A stretch of DNA of 39,283 bases, from assembly GCF_026130175.1 (NCBI RefSeq), contig NZ_JAIGNI010000154.1, positions 1 through 39,283 on the forward strand, in the 5' to 3' direction. Shown piece by piece: positions 8,485-16,800 of the stretch (positions are counted from its first letter, which is position 1; each line of letters starts with the position of its first letter). The notes under the pieces were generated by a model that was not told the origin of the DNA, made no database searches, and saw only the letters and a list, made by a program, of their open reading frames with translations. A program made the translations under genes and the position numbers. This stretch comes from Lyngbya sp. CCAP 1446/10. GTDB taxonomy: Bacteria; Cyanobacteriota; Cyanobacteriia; Cyanobacteriales; Microcoleaceae.

Positions 8485-8790
8485 AGGACTGTGAATTGAC
8501 TTACCCGGGTATGTATATCAGAATAGCGGCTTACTTTCTTACTGTCAAGACTCTATGCTGTTTTAGCGTCATTTTGTAATATTTCGTTACAACAAACGGG
8601 AATTTTGGGCGGTTAACAACGGAAAACCAAGGGTTATAGCTGATGTGTGGTAGCGTCAAAGTCGATCGACTTATATATATAGTTGGTTTGTGGATTTGTT
8701 CAGGGGGCGCTGCTGGTGAATTGCTGTTATTCGTTGTATGAGGACTGAAGTCCTCACTACAAATAGGGTACAGGCAAGGGCGCAGCCATA
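8485..8790. other. Intergenic stretch with a long hairpin repeat
   Basis: No gene is seen. It contains a dispersed-repeat type hairpin at 8734-8762: TTGTA + TGAGGACT paired with AGTCCTCA + TACAA, with a 2-base loop and one bulged C. GAGGACT/AGTCCTC hairpins of this kind are common in cyanobacterial intergenic DNA. It lies behind the GalU-like gene but has no T-run, so it is not a convincing terminator. The AT-rich part next to 8485 must hold the promoter of the RHH-ycf46 genes. Confidence 0.6.
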
Positions 8791-9702
8791 TTAGCCGATC
8801 GCCCCACCAGATATGGCAAAATCAATCAGCGTCTGTCGGTAAATATCCGGCAATCCGGTGTCAAAACACCGCCCTTGCACCACATAACCAGCCATTCCCT
8901 CGAACTCCCGCAATTTATCCAAACACGAAGTTAACTGGAATTCGCCTCTTTCTCGAAAATTGACATTAATATGTTCAGCCAAATAATCAAAAATTTTAGG
9001 CTCAAGCACATACATTCCAAAAAATGACAAAAATAAATCCTCCGCCATACCTTCAACGCTTAAGTGCTGCCGCGCATACTCGATATCCGGCTTTTCGTAA
9101 ACTTGCGTCACCGACAAAATAGCATCTTGTGCCTGCCAAACACCCGCGGCACAGCCGTAGTGATGAATTACCTCAGCCTGTGTCACCCTCAAACCAATTA
9201 CGCTTTGCTGCACTTGCGAGTAAATATCCAATAGCTGGCGCGCGCAAGAGTTTGCAGTGTCCGACAAGTAAATATGGTCGCCCAAAAGCAGAAGAAATGG
9301 CTCATTGTTCGTCCATTCCTGAGCACAAAATACCGCGTGTCCGAACCCTTCCTGAACATCTTGAGTAAGAATTGTAACGCGCTGCCCCAACTCTTGTAAA
9401 TATTTGCTATAGTCCTGATTTTGCTGAGACAGTTTTTGGAAAAGTTCAGGAGACGGCCCAGTTTTAAAGAAATCTTCAAAAAAAGTGCGATCGCCCTTTT
9501 GCACAACTATACCAACTTCTTCGATTCCGGCGCTCAAAGCTTCTTCCACAATTGCCAAAATTATCGGTTTGGCGCGGCCGTCGCGATCGATAATTGGAAA
9601 GAATTCCTTCTTCACTGCCTTAGTAGCCGGAAACATCCGAGTGCCAAAACCGGCGGCCGGAATCACCGCTTTGCGGACTCTGTACTGAGAACGGATTGTC
9701 AT
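8791..9702 (-). CDS. GalU-like nucleotidyltransferase (sugar-1-phosphate uridylyltransferase family)
   Basis: A 303-residue nucleotidyltransferase, normal GalU length. The signature KAVIPAAGFGTRMFPATKAV (11-30) is the nucleotide-binding GXGTR loop. KKEFFPI, the LLLLGDHIYL segment (GD metal-binding) and the late VQGRCFDTGLPDIYRQTLIDF also match the GalU/UGPase family. It would join NTP and a sugar-1-phosphate to make an NDP-sugar and pyrophosphate in the cytoplasm. The gene lies downstream of a GHMP sugar kinase on the same strand (gap about 185 bases with tandem repeats). The pair looks like a kinase plus pyrophosphorylase salvage route. The FPATKAVKKEFFPIIDRDG region, with RDGRAKPI where GalU has VDKP, suggests a subfamily separate from housekeeping GalU. 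Confidence 0.85.
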   Translation of the reverse strand: MTIRSQYRVRKAVIPAAGFGTRMFPATKAVKKEFFPIIDRDGRAKPIILAIVEEALSAGIEEVGIVVQKGDRTFFEDFFKTGPSPELFQKLSQQNQDYSKYLQELGQRVTILTQDVQEGFGHAVFCAQEWTNNEPFLLLLGDHIYLSDTANSCARQLLDIYSQVQQSVIGLRVTQAEVIHHYGCAAGVWQAQDAILSVTQVYEKPDIEYARQHLSVEGMAEDLFLSFFGMYVLEPKIFDYLAEHINVNFRERGEFQLTSCLDKLREFEGMAGYVVQGRCFDTGLPDIYRQTLIDFAISGGAIG

Positions 9703-9703
9703 A

Positions 9704-9736
9704 GGATTTTAGATTTTAGATTTTAGATTTTAGATT
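9704..9736. repeat. Tandem ATTTTAG repeat
   Basis: The unit GATTTTA is repeated about four times (ATTTTAGATTTTAG...) directly upstream of the GalU-like gene's start. This is a simple tandem repeat of the kind scattered through Oscillatoriales genomes. Confidence 0.8.
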
Positions 9737-9771
9737 AGACTTGCATTGCAGAAGTCTGCTTTCGATAGAGA

Positions 9772-9818
9772 AACCGCAGATATCGGGCAGATAAACACAG
9801 ATTGACGCAGATGATTTC
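9772..9818 (+). repeat. Dispersed repeat, copy 1 (AACCGCAGAT...GATTGACGCAGAT)
   Basis: A stretch of about 47 bases matches 28845-28891 with only a few differences: AACCGCAGAT, then seven variable bases, then CAGATAAACAC and GATTGACGCAGAT. Both copies are intergenic and in the same orientation. Confidence 0.8.
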
Positions 9819-9887
9819 AGGGTATTTTCCGATTTTGGCAATTGCTCTATTGAAGAATTTGAAGATTCCCTAAATTGGTCTTTTTTT

Positions 9888-10928
9888 TCAACTTATTTTC
9901 AGTTTTACACAATTCATCTGAGGAAAATTTCGTGCAATCATCTCGATCACCTGCTGTTGACTTTCTGCATCTTTAACTATAAACTGCGCCGTGCCGTCTC
10001 CTTGAGAACCTACTCCCTTCCCGCCCAAGATATAAGGCTGAATCGGTGGATAGTTCAAAAGTTCGTGCAAAACAGAAGCAGTTAACTGTCCCGGACAAGC
10101 GGGGATTAAATGCTGGTCAAATTTGCTCTGGGCAACTTTCATCAACTCACCGAGTTTAACTGCATCTCCCTGCTGTAAAGCTGCGGCTGCATCTTGCGTA
10201 ATTCTCGAACTAATCGCACCGAGATATTGCTGCACGTTTGCTGCAACTTCATTCGCAGCAAAGGGATAAGCTAGATTGAGACTTGCCAGGATTTCTTGAG
10301 TGTTTTTGCTGGCGCCCAAATCTACGATAACCAAAAACAAATCTTTGGCAACTGTTAACTCAACAACATCCATTGTAGCGCCGTCAAAAATCATCATGAT
10401 CGGGCGATTTCCATAGGCACAACCCTGATCCATGCGGCCGCAGCGCGAAGGTGTTGCAGTCTCGCCTAAATAAGCGATTTCCATTTCGTCGCGCACGTTC
10501 ATTTTTAAATCGTATAAGCGGTTGAAAGCGCGGGCTACTAACACACAAATTGCGGCGCTGGAAGACAAGCCTTTCTGAATTGGTAAATCTGTTAAATAAT
10601 TGTCAATCTCTACTCCTCCCACGCGGTGGTAGGTGAGAAATTGAGCCGCAACACCTGCTGCATAACTGAAAAAAGTTCCTGTTTGTGCTTCAGCAAGCAG
10701 ACAATTTTTTTCCATCGGGAGTGCAGCTTCTATTTTGGTGCCGTCATTTAAAGCAGCCCGCAAAATCAAGTGTGTGGGATGCGGCTTAACTTCAGCATAA
10801 ATTCCTTGATTTGTACTGGCTATCAGAGTGCAGCCTTTTGCTATAGCGGGATTGAGGGGGCGATAAGCGGCTGCCCAATCGCTGTGTTCGCCAAACAGAC
10901 AAAGGCGGCCAGGAACAAAAAGCTGCAT
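9888..10928 (-). CDS. GHMP-family sugar kinase (galactokinase/glucuronokinase-like)
   Basis: A 346-residue small-molecule kinase of the GHMP superfamily. Motif 1 PGRLCLFGEHSDW (6-18) is of the galactokinase/arabinokinase/glucuronokinase type. Motif 2 PIQKGLSSSAAICVLVARAF (about 121-140) is the phosphate-binding loop. The C-terminal motif 3 ILGGKGVGSQGDGTAQFIV (about 300-320) completes the fold. It would phosphorylate a sugar or uronic acid at C1 with ATP. It lies upstream of the GalU-like gene on the same strand, which supports a kinase plus pyrophosphorylase salvage pathway. The substrate (glucuronate, arabinose, galactose or another) cannot be told from sequence. The ATG at 10928 is followed at once by the conserved motif. 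Confidence 0.85.
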   Translation of the reverse strand: MQLFVPGRLCLFGEHSDWAAAYRPLNPAIAKGCTLIASTNQGIYAEVKPHPTHLILRAALNDGTKIEAALPMEKNCLLAEAQTGTFFSYAAGVAAQFLTYHRVGGVEIDNYLTDLPIQKGLSSSAAICVLVARAFNRLYDLKMNVRDEMEIAYLGETATPSRCGRMDQGCAYGNRPIMMIFDGATMDVVELTVAKDLFLVIVDLGASKNTQEILASLNLAYPFAANEVAANVQQYLGAISSRITQDAAAALQQGDAVKLGELMKVAQSKFDQHLIPACPGQLTASVLHELLNYPPIQPYILGGKGVGSQGDGTAQFIVKDAESQQQVIEMIARNFPQMNCVKLKIS

Positions 10929-11080
10929 GACATCTATCTAAGGGTATCTATATTGTGATTACTTTAACCTGAAATGCAGATATTTGACTAAAAGTGCGAT
11001 CGTCCTTTGGGTTGATGTCAACTGCTGGCAAAATTTGTTTTAATAAATGTCTAGTTAGAAGAATCGAGGAAATAATTTCA

Positions 11081-11620
11081 ATGCGTAAGTTAAATATAGG
11101 TCTATCTGACGAGCAGCGTGCAGGTGTTATCGAACTTTTAAATCACGACCTGTCAGACGCTTATCTGCTGTTAATCAAAACTAAAAAGTATCACTGGGAT
11201 GTAGTTGGCCCGCAGTTTCGCTCGCTCCACCAGTTGTGGGAAGAACACTATCAGGCGTTAACAATAAATATCGATGCTATGGCGGAACGGGTGAGAGCTT
11301 TAGGCGGCTACCCAATTGGTACTGCTGAGGGTTTTCTTAAGTATGCTTCGATTAAGGAACACGTCGGCGATTTGCCTTTAGCAAGTGAGATGGTATCGCG
11401 TTTGGTTGACGATCACGAACTGGTTATTCGCAATCTCCGCAAGCACGTTGAACAGTGTGGTGAAGAGTTTAAGGATGACGGAACCGCAGACTTTTTGACT
11501 GGTTTGATGGAACAGCACGAGCAAATGGCTTGGATGTTGCGATCGTTTATTGAAGGGGAATCTATTTCGCCGGACGGTAAGCAGCCACAAGCTAAAACTA
11601 CTACGGCTTCTCACGCTTAG
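11081..11620 (+). CDS. dps: Dps-family ferritin-like DNA-binding/iron-storage protein
   Basis: A 179-residue Dps protein. It forms a 12-mer shell that oxidises Fe(II) with H2O2 and stores iron, protecting DNA. The inter-subunit ferroxidase residues are all present: H38 and H50 (YHWDVVGPQFRSLH), D65 and E69 (IDAMAERV), with the same spacing as in Listeria Dps (H31, H43, D58, E62). The frame is open upstream to 10994, but the ATG at 11081 is chosen because a GAGGA ribosome site (11066-11070) precedes it and homology starts there. The C-terminal 20 residues (SPDGKQPQAKTTTASHA) are low-complexity. It is divergent from the GHMP kinase gene, sharing the 10929-11080 control region, and ends before a bidirectional terminator. 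Confidence 0.93.
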   Translation: MRKLNIGLSDEQRAGVIELLNHDLSDAYLLLIKTKKYHWDVVGPQFRSLHQLWEEHYQALTINIDAMAERVRALGGYPIGTAEGFLKYASIKEHVGDLPLASEMVSRLVDDHELVIRNLRKHVEQCGEEFKDDGTADFLTGLMEQHEQMAWMLRSFIEGESISPDGKQPQAKTTTASHA

Positions 11621-11750
11621 AGAGATTAAGAAGAAGTCAAGCGTGAATGCGGAAGAAGGAAGAAGGGAAAATTTATATTTTTTATTTAACCCTATTTTCT
11701 GATTTTCGCTCGCGTAACCAGGCAGAATTAAACGCCCTCTAGCTTCCTCA

Positions 11751-11782
11751 AAAACCCGGTTTTTTCAAGAAACCGGGTTTTT
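11751..11782. terminator. Bidirectional intrinsic terminator between dps and GT2
   Basis: A perfect stem AAACCCGGTTT / AAACCGGGTTT with a short loop (TTTCAAG) lies between convergent genes. It is A-rich on the left and T-rich on the right, so it works as a rho-independent terminator on both strands. Its right edge overlaps the stop of the minus-strand GT2 gene. The same AAACCCGG...CCGGGTTT hairpin is a common cyanobacterial intergenic repeat. Confidence 0.75.
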
Positions 11783-12894
11783 CAATGTTGGGTAGATTTA
11801 AATTTTCGATTTGTTAAACTATTAAACCGCATTCTTTCATACACCTGCGACGGCAGCATTCTGTGAACTTTCGTCCGCGTCTCAATCGTCGCAAGTGTCG
11901 TCCCTTCATATGATTCTGATGTTGGTTTTAATTTTAAGCCCGATTCAGTGGGCGGCGAGACTATAATTTTCAATAGGCTGGTTATTGACAGTAAGTACAG
12001 ATTGTGACGTAATAGTGACATAAATAAATCTTCTTTGAAAGCTCGAACTAGCCAAGATAAGGTACTTCGGTGATTGCCGCTGCTGTTACTTCTGAATGCT
12101 AAGTAAATGTAAAAACTGCTGCTAGACCAGCGATAAATATTGCTGGAAATTTCGGGATGTTGCTGCCGGACATTTGCCATAATTAAACAGTGACTTTTTG
12201 CCATTGCTGCATAGTTGCAAGACATACTGCTGGCAATCTGGCGGTAGCCAACTAAATATTCTGGCACTACTTTGAATCGATAATGTTCGGCTATGCGGAG
12301 ATGCAGTTCCCAGTCTTCGCAGCCTTGAGCGTTTTCTGCTTTTAATTTGCAGTTGTAACCGCCGATTTTTTCAAAGCAAGCGCGGCGAATTAGAGATGAG
12401 CTGGCATTGCCGATAAAATATTTATAAACTAATGCTGTGTAAACTTCTCCTTCGATGGTGGAGTTGTAAAATCCACCGATGAGCAAGTCTTTTTCATTTA
12501 TATCAACTGACCAGGAATAGACAATTCCTACAGATGGTTCTGATTTTTTTAGGCATTCTACTTGTTTTTGTAGGTTTTGCGGATACCAAATATCGTCGGC
12601 ATCGATGGGAGCAATGTATTCGCCTTGGGATTTTTGAATTGCTAGGTTGCGAGCGGCGGCGACTCCGGCATTTGATTGCTGCAATAAGATGATTCGCCTA
12701 TCTTTTTGACCAAAAATTTTGATGATTTCGGCGGTTGTGTCTGTGGAGCCGTCGTCTACTACTAAAATTTCTAGGTTTTGATAGGTTTGAGATAAGACAG
12801 ACTCTAATGTTTTAGCAATAAATTCCTCGGCGTTGTAAGCGGGTATAATTACTGAAATTAATGGCTGTTCTAAATTATGTTTGGTGGTGTTCAT
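11782..12894 (-). CDS. Glycosyltransferase family 2
   Basis: A 370-residue GT-A glycosyltransferase. PLISVIIPAYNAEEFIAKTL (11-30) and LVVDDGSTD (44-52) form the nucleotide-sugar site. YIAPIDADDIWYP (about 92-104) holds the DXD motif. RRACFEKIGGYNCKLKAENAQGCEDWELHLRIAEHY (about 170-205) carries the acceptor-side ED motif. No membrane segment is evident, so it is probably cytoplasmic. The C-terminal 60 residues are poorly conserved-looking and basic. It faces the dps gene and shares the terminator with it. Function in surface glycan synthesis is inferred from the nearby glycan genes. Confidence 0.87.
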   Translation of the reverse strand: MNTTKHNLEQPLISVIIPAYNAEEFIAKTLESVLSQTYQNLEILVVDDGSTDTTAEIIKIFGQKDRRIILLQQSNAGVAAARNLAIQKSQGEYIAPIDADDIWYPQNLQKQVECLKKSEPSVGIVYSWSVDINEKDLLIGGFYNSTIEGEVYTALVYKYFIGNASSSLIRRACFEKIGGYNCKLKAENAQGCEDWELHLRIAEHYRFKVVPEYLVGYRQIASSMSCNYAAMAKSHCLIMANVRQQHPEISSNIYRWSSSSFYIYLAFRSNSSGNHRSTLSWLVRAFKEDLFMSLLRHNLYLLSITSLLKIIVSPPTESGLKLKPTSESYEGTTLATIETRTKVHRMLPSQVYERMRFNSLTNRKFKSTQH

Positions 12895-13449
12895 GTAATA
12901 TAAAAATTTTTACATAAAAAAATTTTGGATCTCAAGCAGCGATCTGATGCTATGTTAACAAAGAGCTAAGGTCGATCGCACATCGTGAAAAATTTTCAGA
13001 TGTACATTTTAAATATGTTGCCAAAACTCATAAAATGTGCATTGACACAGCAGTCGGGATACAGACTTCGTGCAGGAGTTGATTGCCCATGATGTCTGTA
13101 AAATCACCTGTACGGGCAAGTCCTCACCGTTGGCTCTCCTCAGTATTAATATGTTGTATTTTATACTAATAATTAAGTAAAAAAGAAAATTCTTGTGTGG
13201 TGGAATACTCTCAAACACAATGGCTGGTGGGGCTTGTTATCAGGTTTACAAAAACAATAATATATATAAAGATTTCGTAAAGCTGTTGTCTTCATCAGGT
13301 GAGTCTCAGCCAGATGTGGCTTAGAATACAGGCATGAGTCGGGATAAATGCAGCCTACAATGTCAGTAAAAAATCTAGTTGAAGATAAACAGAAATCGGG
13401 TTATAAATAAAAAAGTAGAGCTGATTTTACCCTTCGTACAGTAGGAGCA
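12895..13449. other. Intergenic region with a possible pseudoknotted element
   Basis: No convincing gene. A 69-codon minus frame (13218-13009) has no recognisable similarity. Two perfect stems cross each other: TACAGAC 13060-13066 with GTCTGTA 13094-13100, and TTGCCC 13083-13088 with GGGCAA 13114-13119. This is an H-type pseudoknot layout. The rest is AT-rich and must carry the promoters of the divergent GT2 genes. Confidence 0.4.
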
Positions 13450-13497
13450 TTGAAATTCAATCATTTGTTTTCCCTGCAATTTAAAGTAAACTCGGTA

Positions 13498-14568
13498 ATG
13501 ATTTATACCAAAGATCCGACTGTATCCGTGATTATCCCAGTCCACAACGGGGGGGCTTACTTCCGCACCTGTTTGTCAAAACTGGCTGAATCTGTACCGA
13601 GACCGATCGAGATTATTGTAGTAGCAGATGGCGAAAGCGACGGTTCTTGGCGTCTGGCCAAGGAATTCGGCGCAAAAGTCATCAGAATTCCCGAATCTGG
13701 AGGCCCGGCGAGAGCGAGAAATTTGGGAGCGCAAGCTGCCAAGGGAGATATTCTGTTTTTTGTGGATGCTGATGTGGCTGTTTGTCCAGAAGCTGTGGGT
13801 TATGCGAAATCGGTGTTCAAAAATAATCCCTACTTAGCTGCTTTGATCGGCTCCTACGATGATGCTCCTGGAGATCCAGATTTTTTATCCCAGTATAGGA
13901 ATTTGCTGCACCACTACGTGCACCAAACAGGTAACGAAGAAGCTTCGACTTTTTGGGGAGCTTGCGGAGTGATTCGCCGGGAAATTTTTTTGCAGATGGG
14001 TGGCTTTAACGAGAGTTACCGCGAACCTTCGATCGAGGATATTGAGCTGGGCTACCGTTTGAAACAAGCCGGTTATAAAATTCGGCTGTGTAAAACATTA
14101 CAGGTGAAGCATTTGAAGCGCTGGGAAGCGGTGGGGATGGTGAAAGCTGACTTTTTTTACCGAGCGCTGCCTTGGACAGAGCTGATTTGGCGCGATCGCA
14201 AATTGAATAACGATCTCAACTTGCAAGTCTCGAACCGCATCAGCGTGATTTTAACTTATGCAGTGCTGCTGGCAGTTTTGGGGACGTGCTGGTCGCTGAA
14301 CTTTCTGGTACTGGCTGGCTTGCTGGCAACACCGCTGGTAGCAATTAATGCACCGCTTTACCGTTTTTTTAAGGAAAAACACGGTATCGTATTTGCCCTG
14401 AAAACAATTCCTTGGCACTGGCTTTTCTATTTTTACAGCGGACTGGCATTTGCGATCGGCACTGGTCGCCACTTATCGCAAAAAAAGCCCTTGACTGGTA
14501 AAATTAACTTGCCAGTATCGCTTAATAAATCAAGGCAAATTCTCCTTCAACATCAGCCCGATAGATAG
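13498..14568 (+). CDS. Glycosyltransferase family 2, C-terminal membrane segments
   Basis: A 356-residue GT2 enzyme. VSVIIPVHNGGAYFRTCLSK and VVADGESDGSWRLA form the nucleotide-sugar site. GPARARNLGAQAAKGDILFFVDADV holds the DXD (DAD). FWGACGVIRREIFLQMGGFNE and SIEDIELGYRLKQAGYKI hold the ED motif. Hydrophobic stretches in the last third (SVILTYAVLLAVLGTCW and HWLFYFYSGLAFAIGTGR) suggest membrane anchoring. A TTG at 13450 is in frame, but its GGAG site is only 2-3 bases away and the 16 extra residues are not family-like, so the ATG at 13498 is preferred. The oxidoreductase gene follows after 87 bases, suggesting co-transcription. Confidence 0.87.
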   Translation: MIYTKDPTVSVIIPVHNGGAYFRTCLSKLAESVPRPIEIIVVADGESDGSWRLAKEFGAKVIRIPESGGPARARNLGAQAAKGDILFFVDADVAVCPEAVGYAKSVFKNNPYLAALIGSYDDAPGDPDFLSQYRNLLHHYVHQTGNEEASTFWGACGVIRREIFLQMGGFNESYREPSIEDIELGYRLKQAGYKIRLCKTLQVKHLKRWEAVGMVKADFFYRALPWTELIWRDRKLNNDLNLQVSNRISVILTYAVLLAVLGTCWSLNFLVLAGLLATPLVAINAPLYRFFKEKHGIVFALKTIPWHWLFYFYSGLAFAIGTGRHLSQKKPLTGKINLPVSLNKSRQILLQHQPDR

Positions 14569-14655
14569 TTTCTCAGGGTATTCACGGGTGCATCTATTAA
14601 TTTTAGAAGTTATAAATAATTGTAGAGTTCTATAAAAAGGCTGGAGGTACGCTGA

Positions 14656-16101
14656 GTGAAACATTATCCTGTGGCGATCGTGGGTGCAGGCCCTGCGGGT
14701 TTGACTGCCGCCTACGAGCTAGTCAAGGAAGGCATCATCCCTGTTGTACTCGAAAAAGGGGATAAAGTTGGCGGGTTAGCCCGCACCGAAACCTACAAAG
14801 GCTACCGTTTCGACATTGGGGGCCACCGGTTTTATACTAAAGTTGCAGCCGTGCAGGAGTTGTGGCAAGAGGTACTGGGAAATGAGTTTATTAAAGTGCC
14901 ACGATTGTCGCGAATTTTTTATCGAGGTAAATTTTTCAACTATCCGATCAGCGCCTTCAATACTCTCTTTAATTTGGGCATAATTGAGAGTGCGCTGATT
15001 ATTTTGAGTTATCTGAAAGTGAGAATTTGGCCACTTCCGAAAGAAGAAACTTTTGAACAGTGGGTGATCAATCGTTTTGGCGAACGTTTGTATAAAACAT
15101 TTTTCAAGACTTATACAGAAAAAGTTTGGGGAATTCCCTGTTCTGAAATTCAAGCAGATTGGGCGGCGCAGCGCATTAAAGGATTGTCGCTGACGACAGC
15201 GATTATTAATGCTTTGTTTGGCAGCAATGATACTAAAACGTTAATTAAAGAGTTTGACTATCCGGCTTTGGGGCCGGGGATGATGTGGGAAAAGTTTGCC
15301 GAATCTGTGGAAGCTAAAGAGGGCAAAGTTTATCTCGATACTAAGGTGATTAGCTTTGAGCGTGAAGGTAATAAAATTAAAACTATTACTGCTGAACATA
15401 ATGGAGAATTAGTCCAATATTCTGCGGATAATTTTATTACGAGTATGCCGATATCGGCGCTGGTAGCACGGCTAAAACCGCAGCCCCCCGAAGAGGTATT
15501 GCACGCCGCGCGATCGCTCAAATATCGAGATTTCTTGATTGTATCGCTGATTGTCGATTGCAAGGATTTGTTTCCTGACAACTGGATTTACATTCACTCT
15601 CCCGAAGTCAAAGTCGGACGAATTCAAAACTTTAAGAATTGGAGTGCTGCATTGGTTCCCGACGCGAACAAAACTTGTTTGGGCATGGAATATTTTTGCA
15701 ATGAAGGCGAGGAACTTTGGGAAATGTCGGATGCTGAACTTGTGGCATTAGCAACTCGGGAGTTGGTTGAGTTGGGTTTGGCAAAAGCTGCGGATGTTGA
15801 GGATGGGGTGGTGTTGCGGCAGCCGAAGGCTTATCCTGTTTACGATGCGGAATATCGAGGACACTTGGAGGTGCTTGAAGGTTTTTTGAAGGGAATGGAG
15901 AATTTGCAGACGATCGGGCGAAATGGTATGCACCGATACAACAATCAAGACCATTCTATGCTGACGGGGATGCTGGCCGCGAGAAATATTCTTGGGGAAA
16001 AGCACGATTTGTGGGATGTGAATACTGAGCGATCGTACTATGAAGATTTTAGTGTCGATCGCTCCAAGGACAAAAAAGATGCGTCTTTGATTTCGCAGTG
16101 A
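14656..16101 (+). CDS. FAD-dependent oxidoreductase, UDP-galactopyranose-mutase/amine-oxidase-like
   Basis: A 481-residue flavoprotein. The N-terminus VAIVGAGPAGLTAAYEL (6-22) is the FAD ADP-binding fold with GAGPAG. VGGLARTETYKGYRFDIGGHRFY (38-60) is the typical GG-motif of the protoporphyrinogen-oxidase/UGM/amine-oxidase superfamily. KTFFKTYTEKVWGIPCSEI is typical of a subfamily found near glycosyltransferases. The C-terminal NLQTIGRNGMHRYNNQDHSMLTGMLAARNI closes the FAD site. It starts with GTG at 14656, with GGAGG 9 bases upstream. It probably rearranges or oxidises an activated sugar for glycan synthesis, given the GT2 directly upstream; desaturation of another substrate is possible. Confidence 0.85.
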   Translation: MKHYPVAIVGAGPAGLTAAYELVKEGIIPVVLEKGDKVGGLARTETYKGYRFDIGGHRFYTKVAAVQELWQEVLGNEFIKVPRLSRIFYRGKFFNYPISAFNTLFNLGIIESALIILSYLKVRIWPLPKEETFEQWVINRFGERLYKTFFKTYTEKVWGIPCSEIQADWAAQRIKGLSLTTAIINALFGSNDTKTLIKEFDYPALGPGMMWEKFAESVEAKEGKVYLDTKVISFEREGNKIKTITAEHNGELVQYSADNFITSMPISALVARLKPQPPEEVLHAARSLKYRDFLIVSLIVDCKDLFPDNWIYIHSPEVKVGRIQNFKNWSAALVPDANKTCLGMEYFCNEGEELWEMSDAELVALATRELVELGLAKAADVEDGVVLRQPKAYPVYDAEYRGHLEVLEGFLKGMENLQTIGRNGMHRYNNQDHSMLTGMLAARNILGEKHDLWDVNTERSYYEDFSVDRSKDKKDASLISQ

Positions 16102-16128
16102 ATATAGCCAGCCGAAATAGGGATTGCC

Positions 16129-16800
16129 ATGAAAAAAGCCAACCTGCCAAACTTAATCGGCTTCGCAGCAAGCATCTTCTTGCTCCTGCTTTCAGTGCAG
16201 CGGTTTGTCCCTATCCAACTCAACTTAATCGAAGCGATAGCCGCGATCGCTTCTGCTTGGAGTGTTTGGCTGCTTGCTAAAAACAATTCCCTGGGCTGGT
16301 GGGTCGGCTTAATCGGAGTTATCACCTACGCTGCGGTGTTTTATCAAGTTAAACTTTACGGCGAAGTTGCGATTCAATTCTTCTATTTAATCACGAGTTT
16401 GCAAGCAATTTATATTTGGCTGCGGGGCGGCGAAAACAGCACAGAAAAACCTGTATGTCGCATTTCTCAACGCTGGCTCATCCTCACGGCAATCTTAGTT
16501 ACAGTTGCTGTATTTGGCTTGCGAACAGTATTAGTATCTTTGGGTGGCGCCGCACCATTTTGGGACGCCCTGACAACTATCTTAAGCGCGATCGCCCAGT
16601 TGTACCTGATGGAACGCTATCTCGAAAGCTGGTATTTATGGATTGTTGCAGACACGATTTACGTTCCCTTGTATGCCTCGCGGGGGCTATATCTAACAAG
16701 TATTTTGTACGCAATTTTTTGGTTTATGGCAATTCACGGACTGCAAAATTTCCAGCGGATTTACTCGGAACAAAAGTTAAAACAGCAGCAATCTTTATGA
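16129..16800 (+). CDS. pnuC: PnuC-type nicotinamide riboside transporter
   Basis: A 223-residue inner-membrane protein with about seven hydrophobic segments, the PnuC layout. Family-like features are NLIEAIAAIASAWSVWLLAKNN, LGWWVGLIGVITYAAVFYQVKLYGE and the C-terminal ESWYLWIVADTIYVPLYASRGLYLTSILYAIFW, which line the nicotinamide riboside channel (the WxxW/N-type motifs). The protein takes up nicotinamide riboside by facilitated diffusion, drawn in by phosphorylation inside the cell. Its stop TGA overlaps the nadR start in an ATGA junction (16797-16800), so the two are translationally coupled. It starts 27 bases behind the oxidoreductase gene, perhaps in one transcript. Confidence 0.9.
   Translation: MKKANLPNLIGFAASIFLLLLSVQRFVPIQLNLIEAIAAIASAWSVWLLAKNNSLGWWVGLIGVITYAAVFYQVKLYGEVAIQFFYLITSLQAIYIWLRGGENSTEKPVCRISQRWLILTAILVTVAVFGLRTVLVSLGGAAPFWDALTTILSAIAQLYLMERYLESWYLWIVADTIYVPLYASRGLYLTSILYAIFWFMAIHGLQNFQRIYSEQKLKQQQSL

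Noticed and set aside
8734..8762. Hairpin behind the GalU-like gene as a terminator
   Set aside because: No T-run follows on either strand; it fits a dispersed repeat better.
13009..13218. 69-codon minus-strand frame between the two GT2 genes
   Set aside because: No recognisable domain, no ribosome site; overlaps the possible pseudoknot.
16416..16796. Long N-terminal extension of nadR through pnuC in another frame
   Set aside because: The coding frame there is pnuC; NadR homology starts at the ATG overlapping the pnuC stop.
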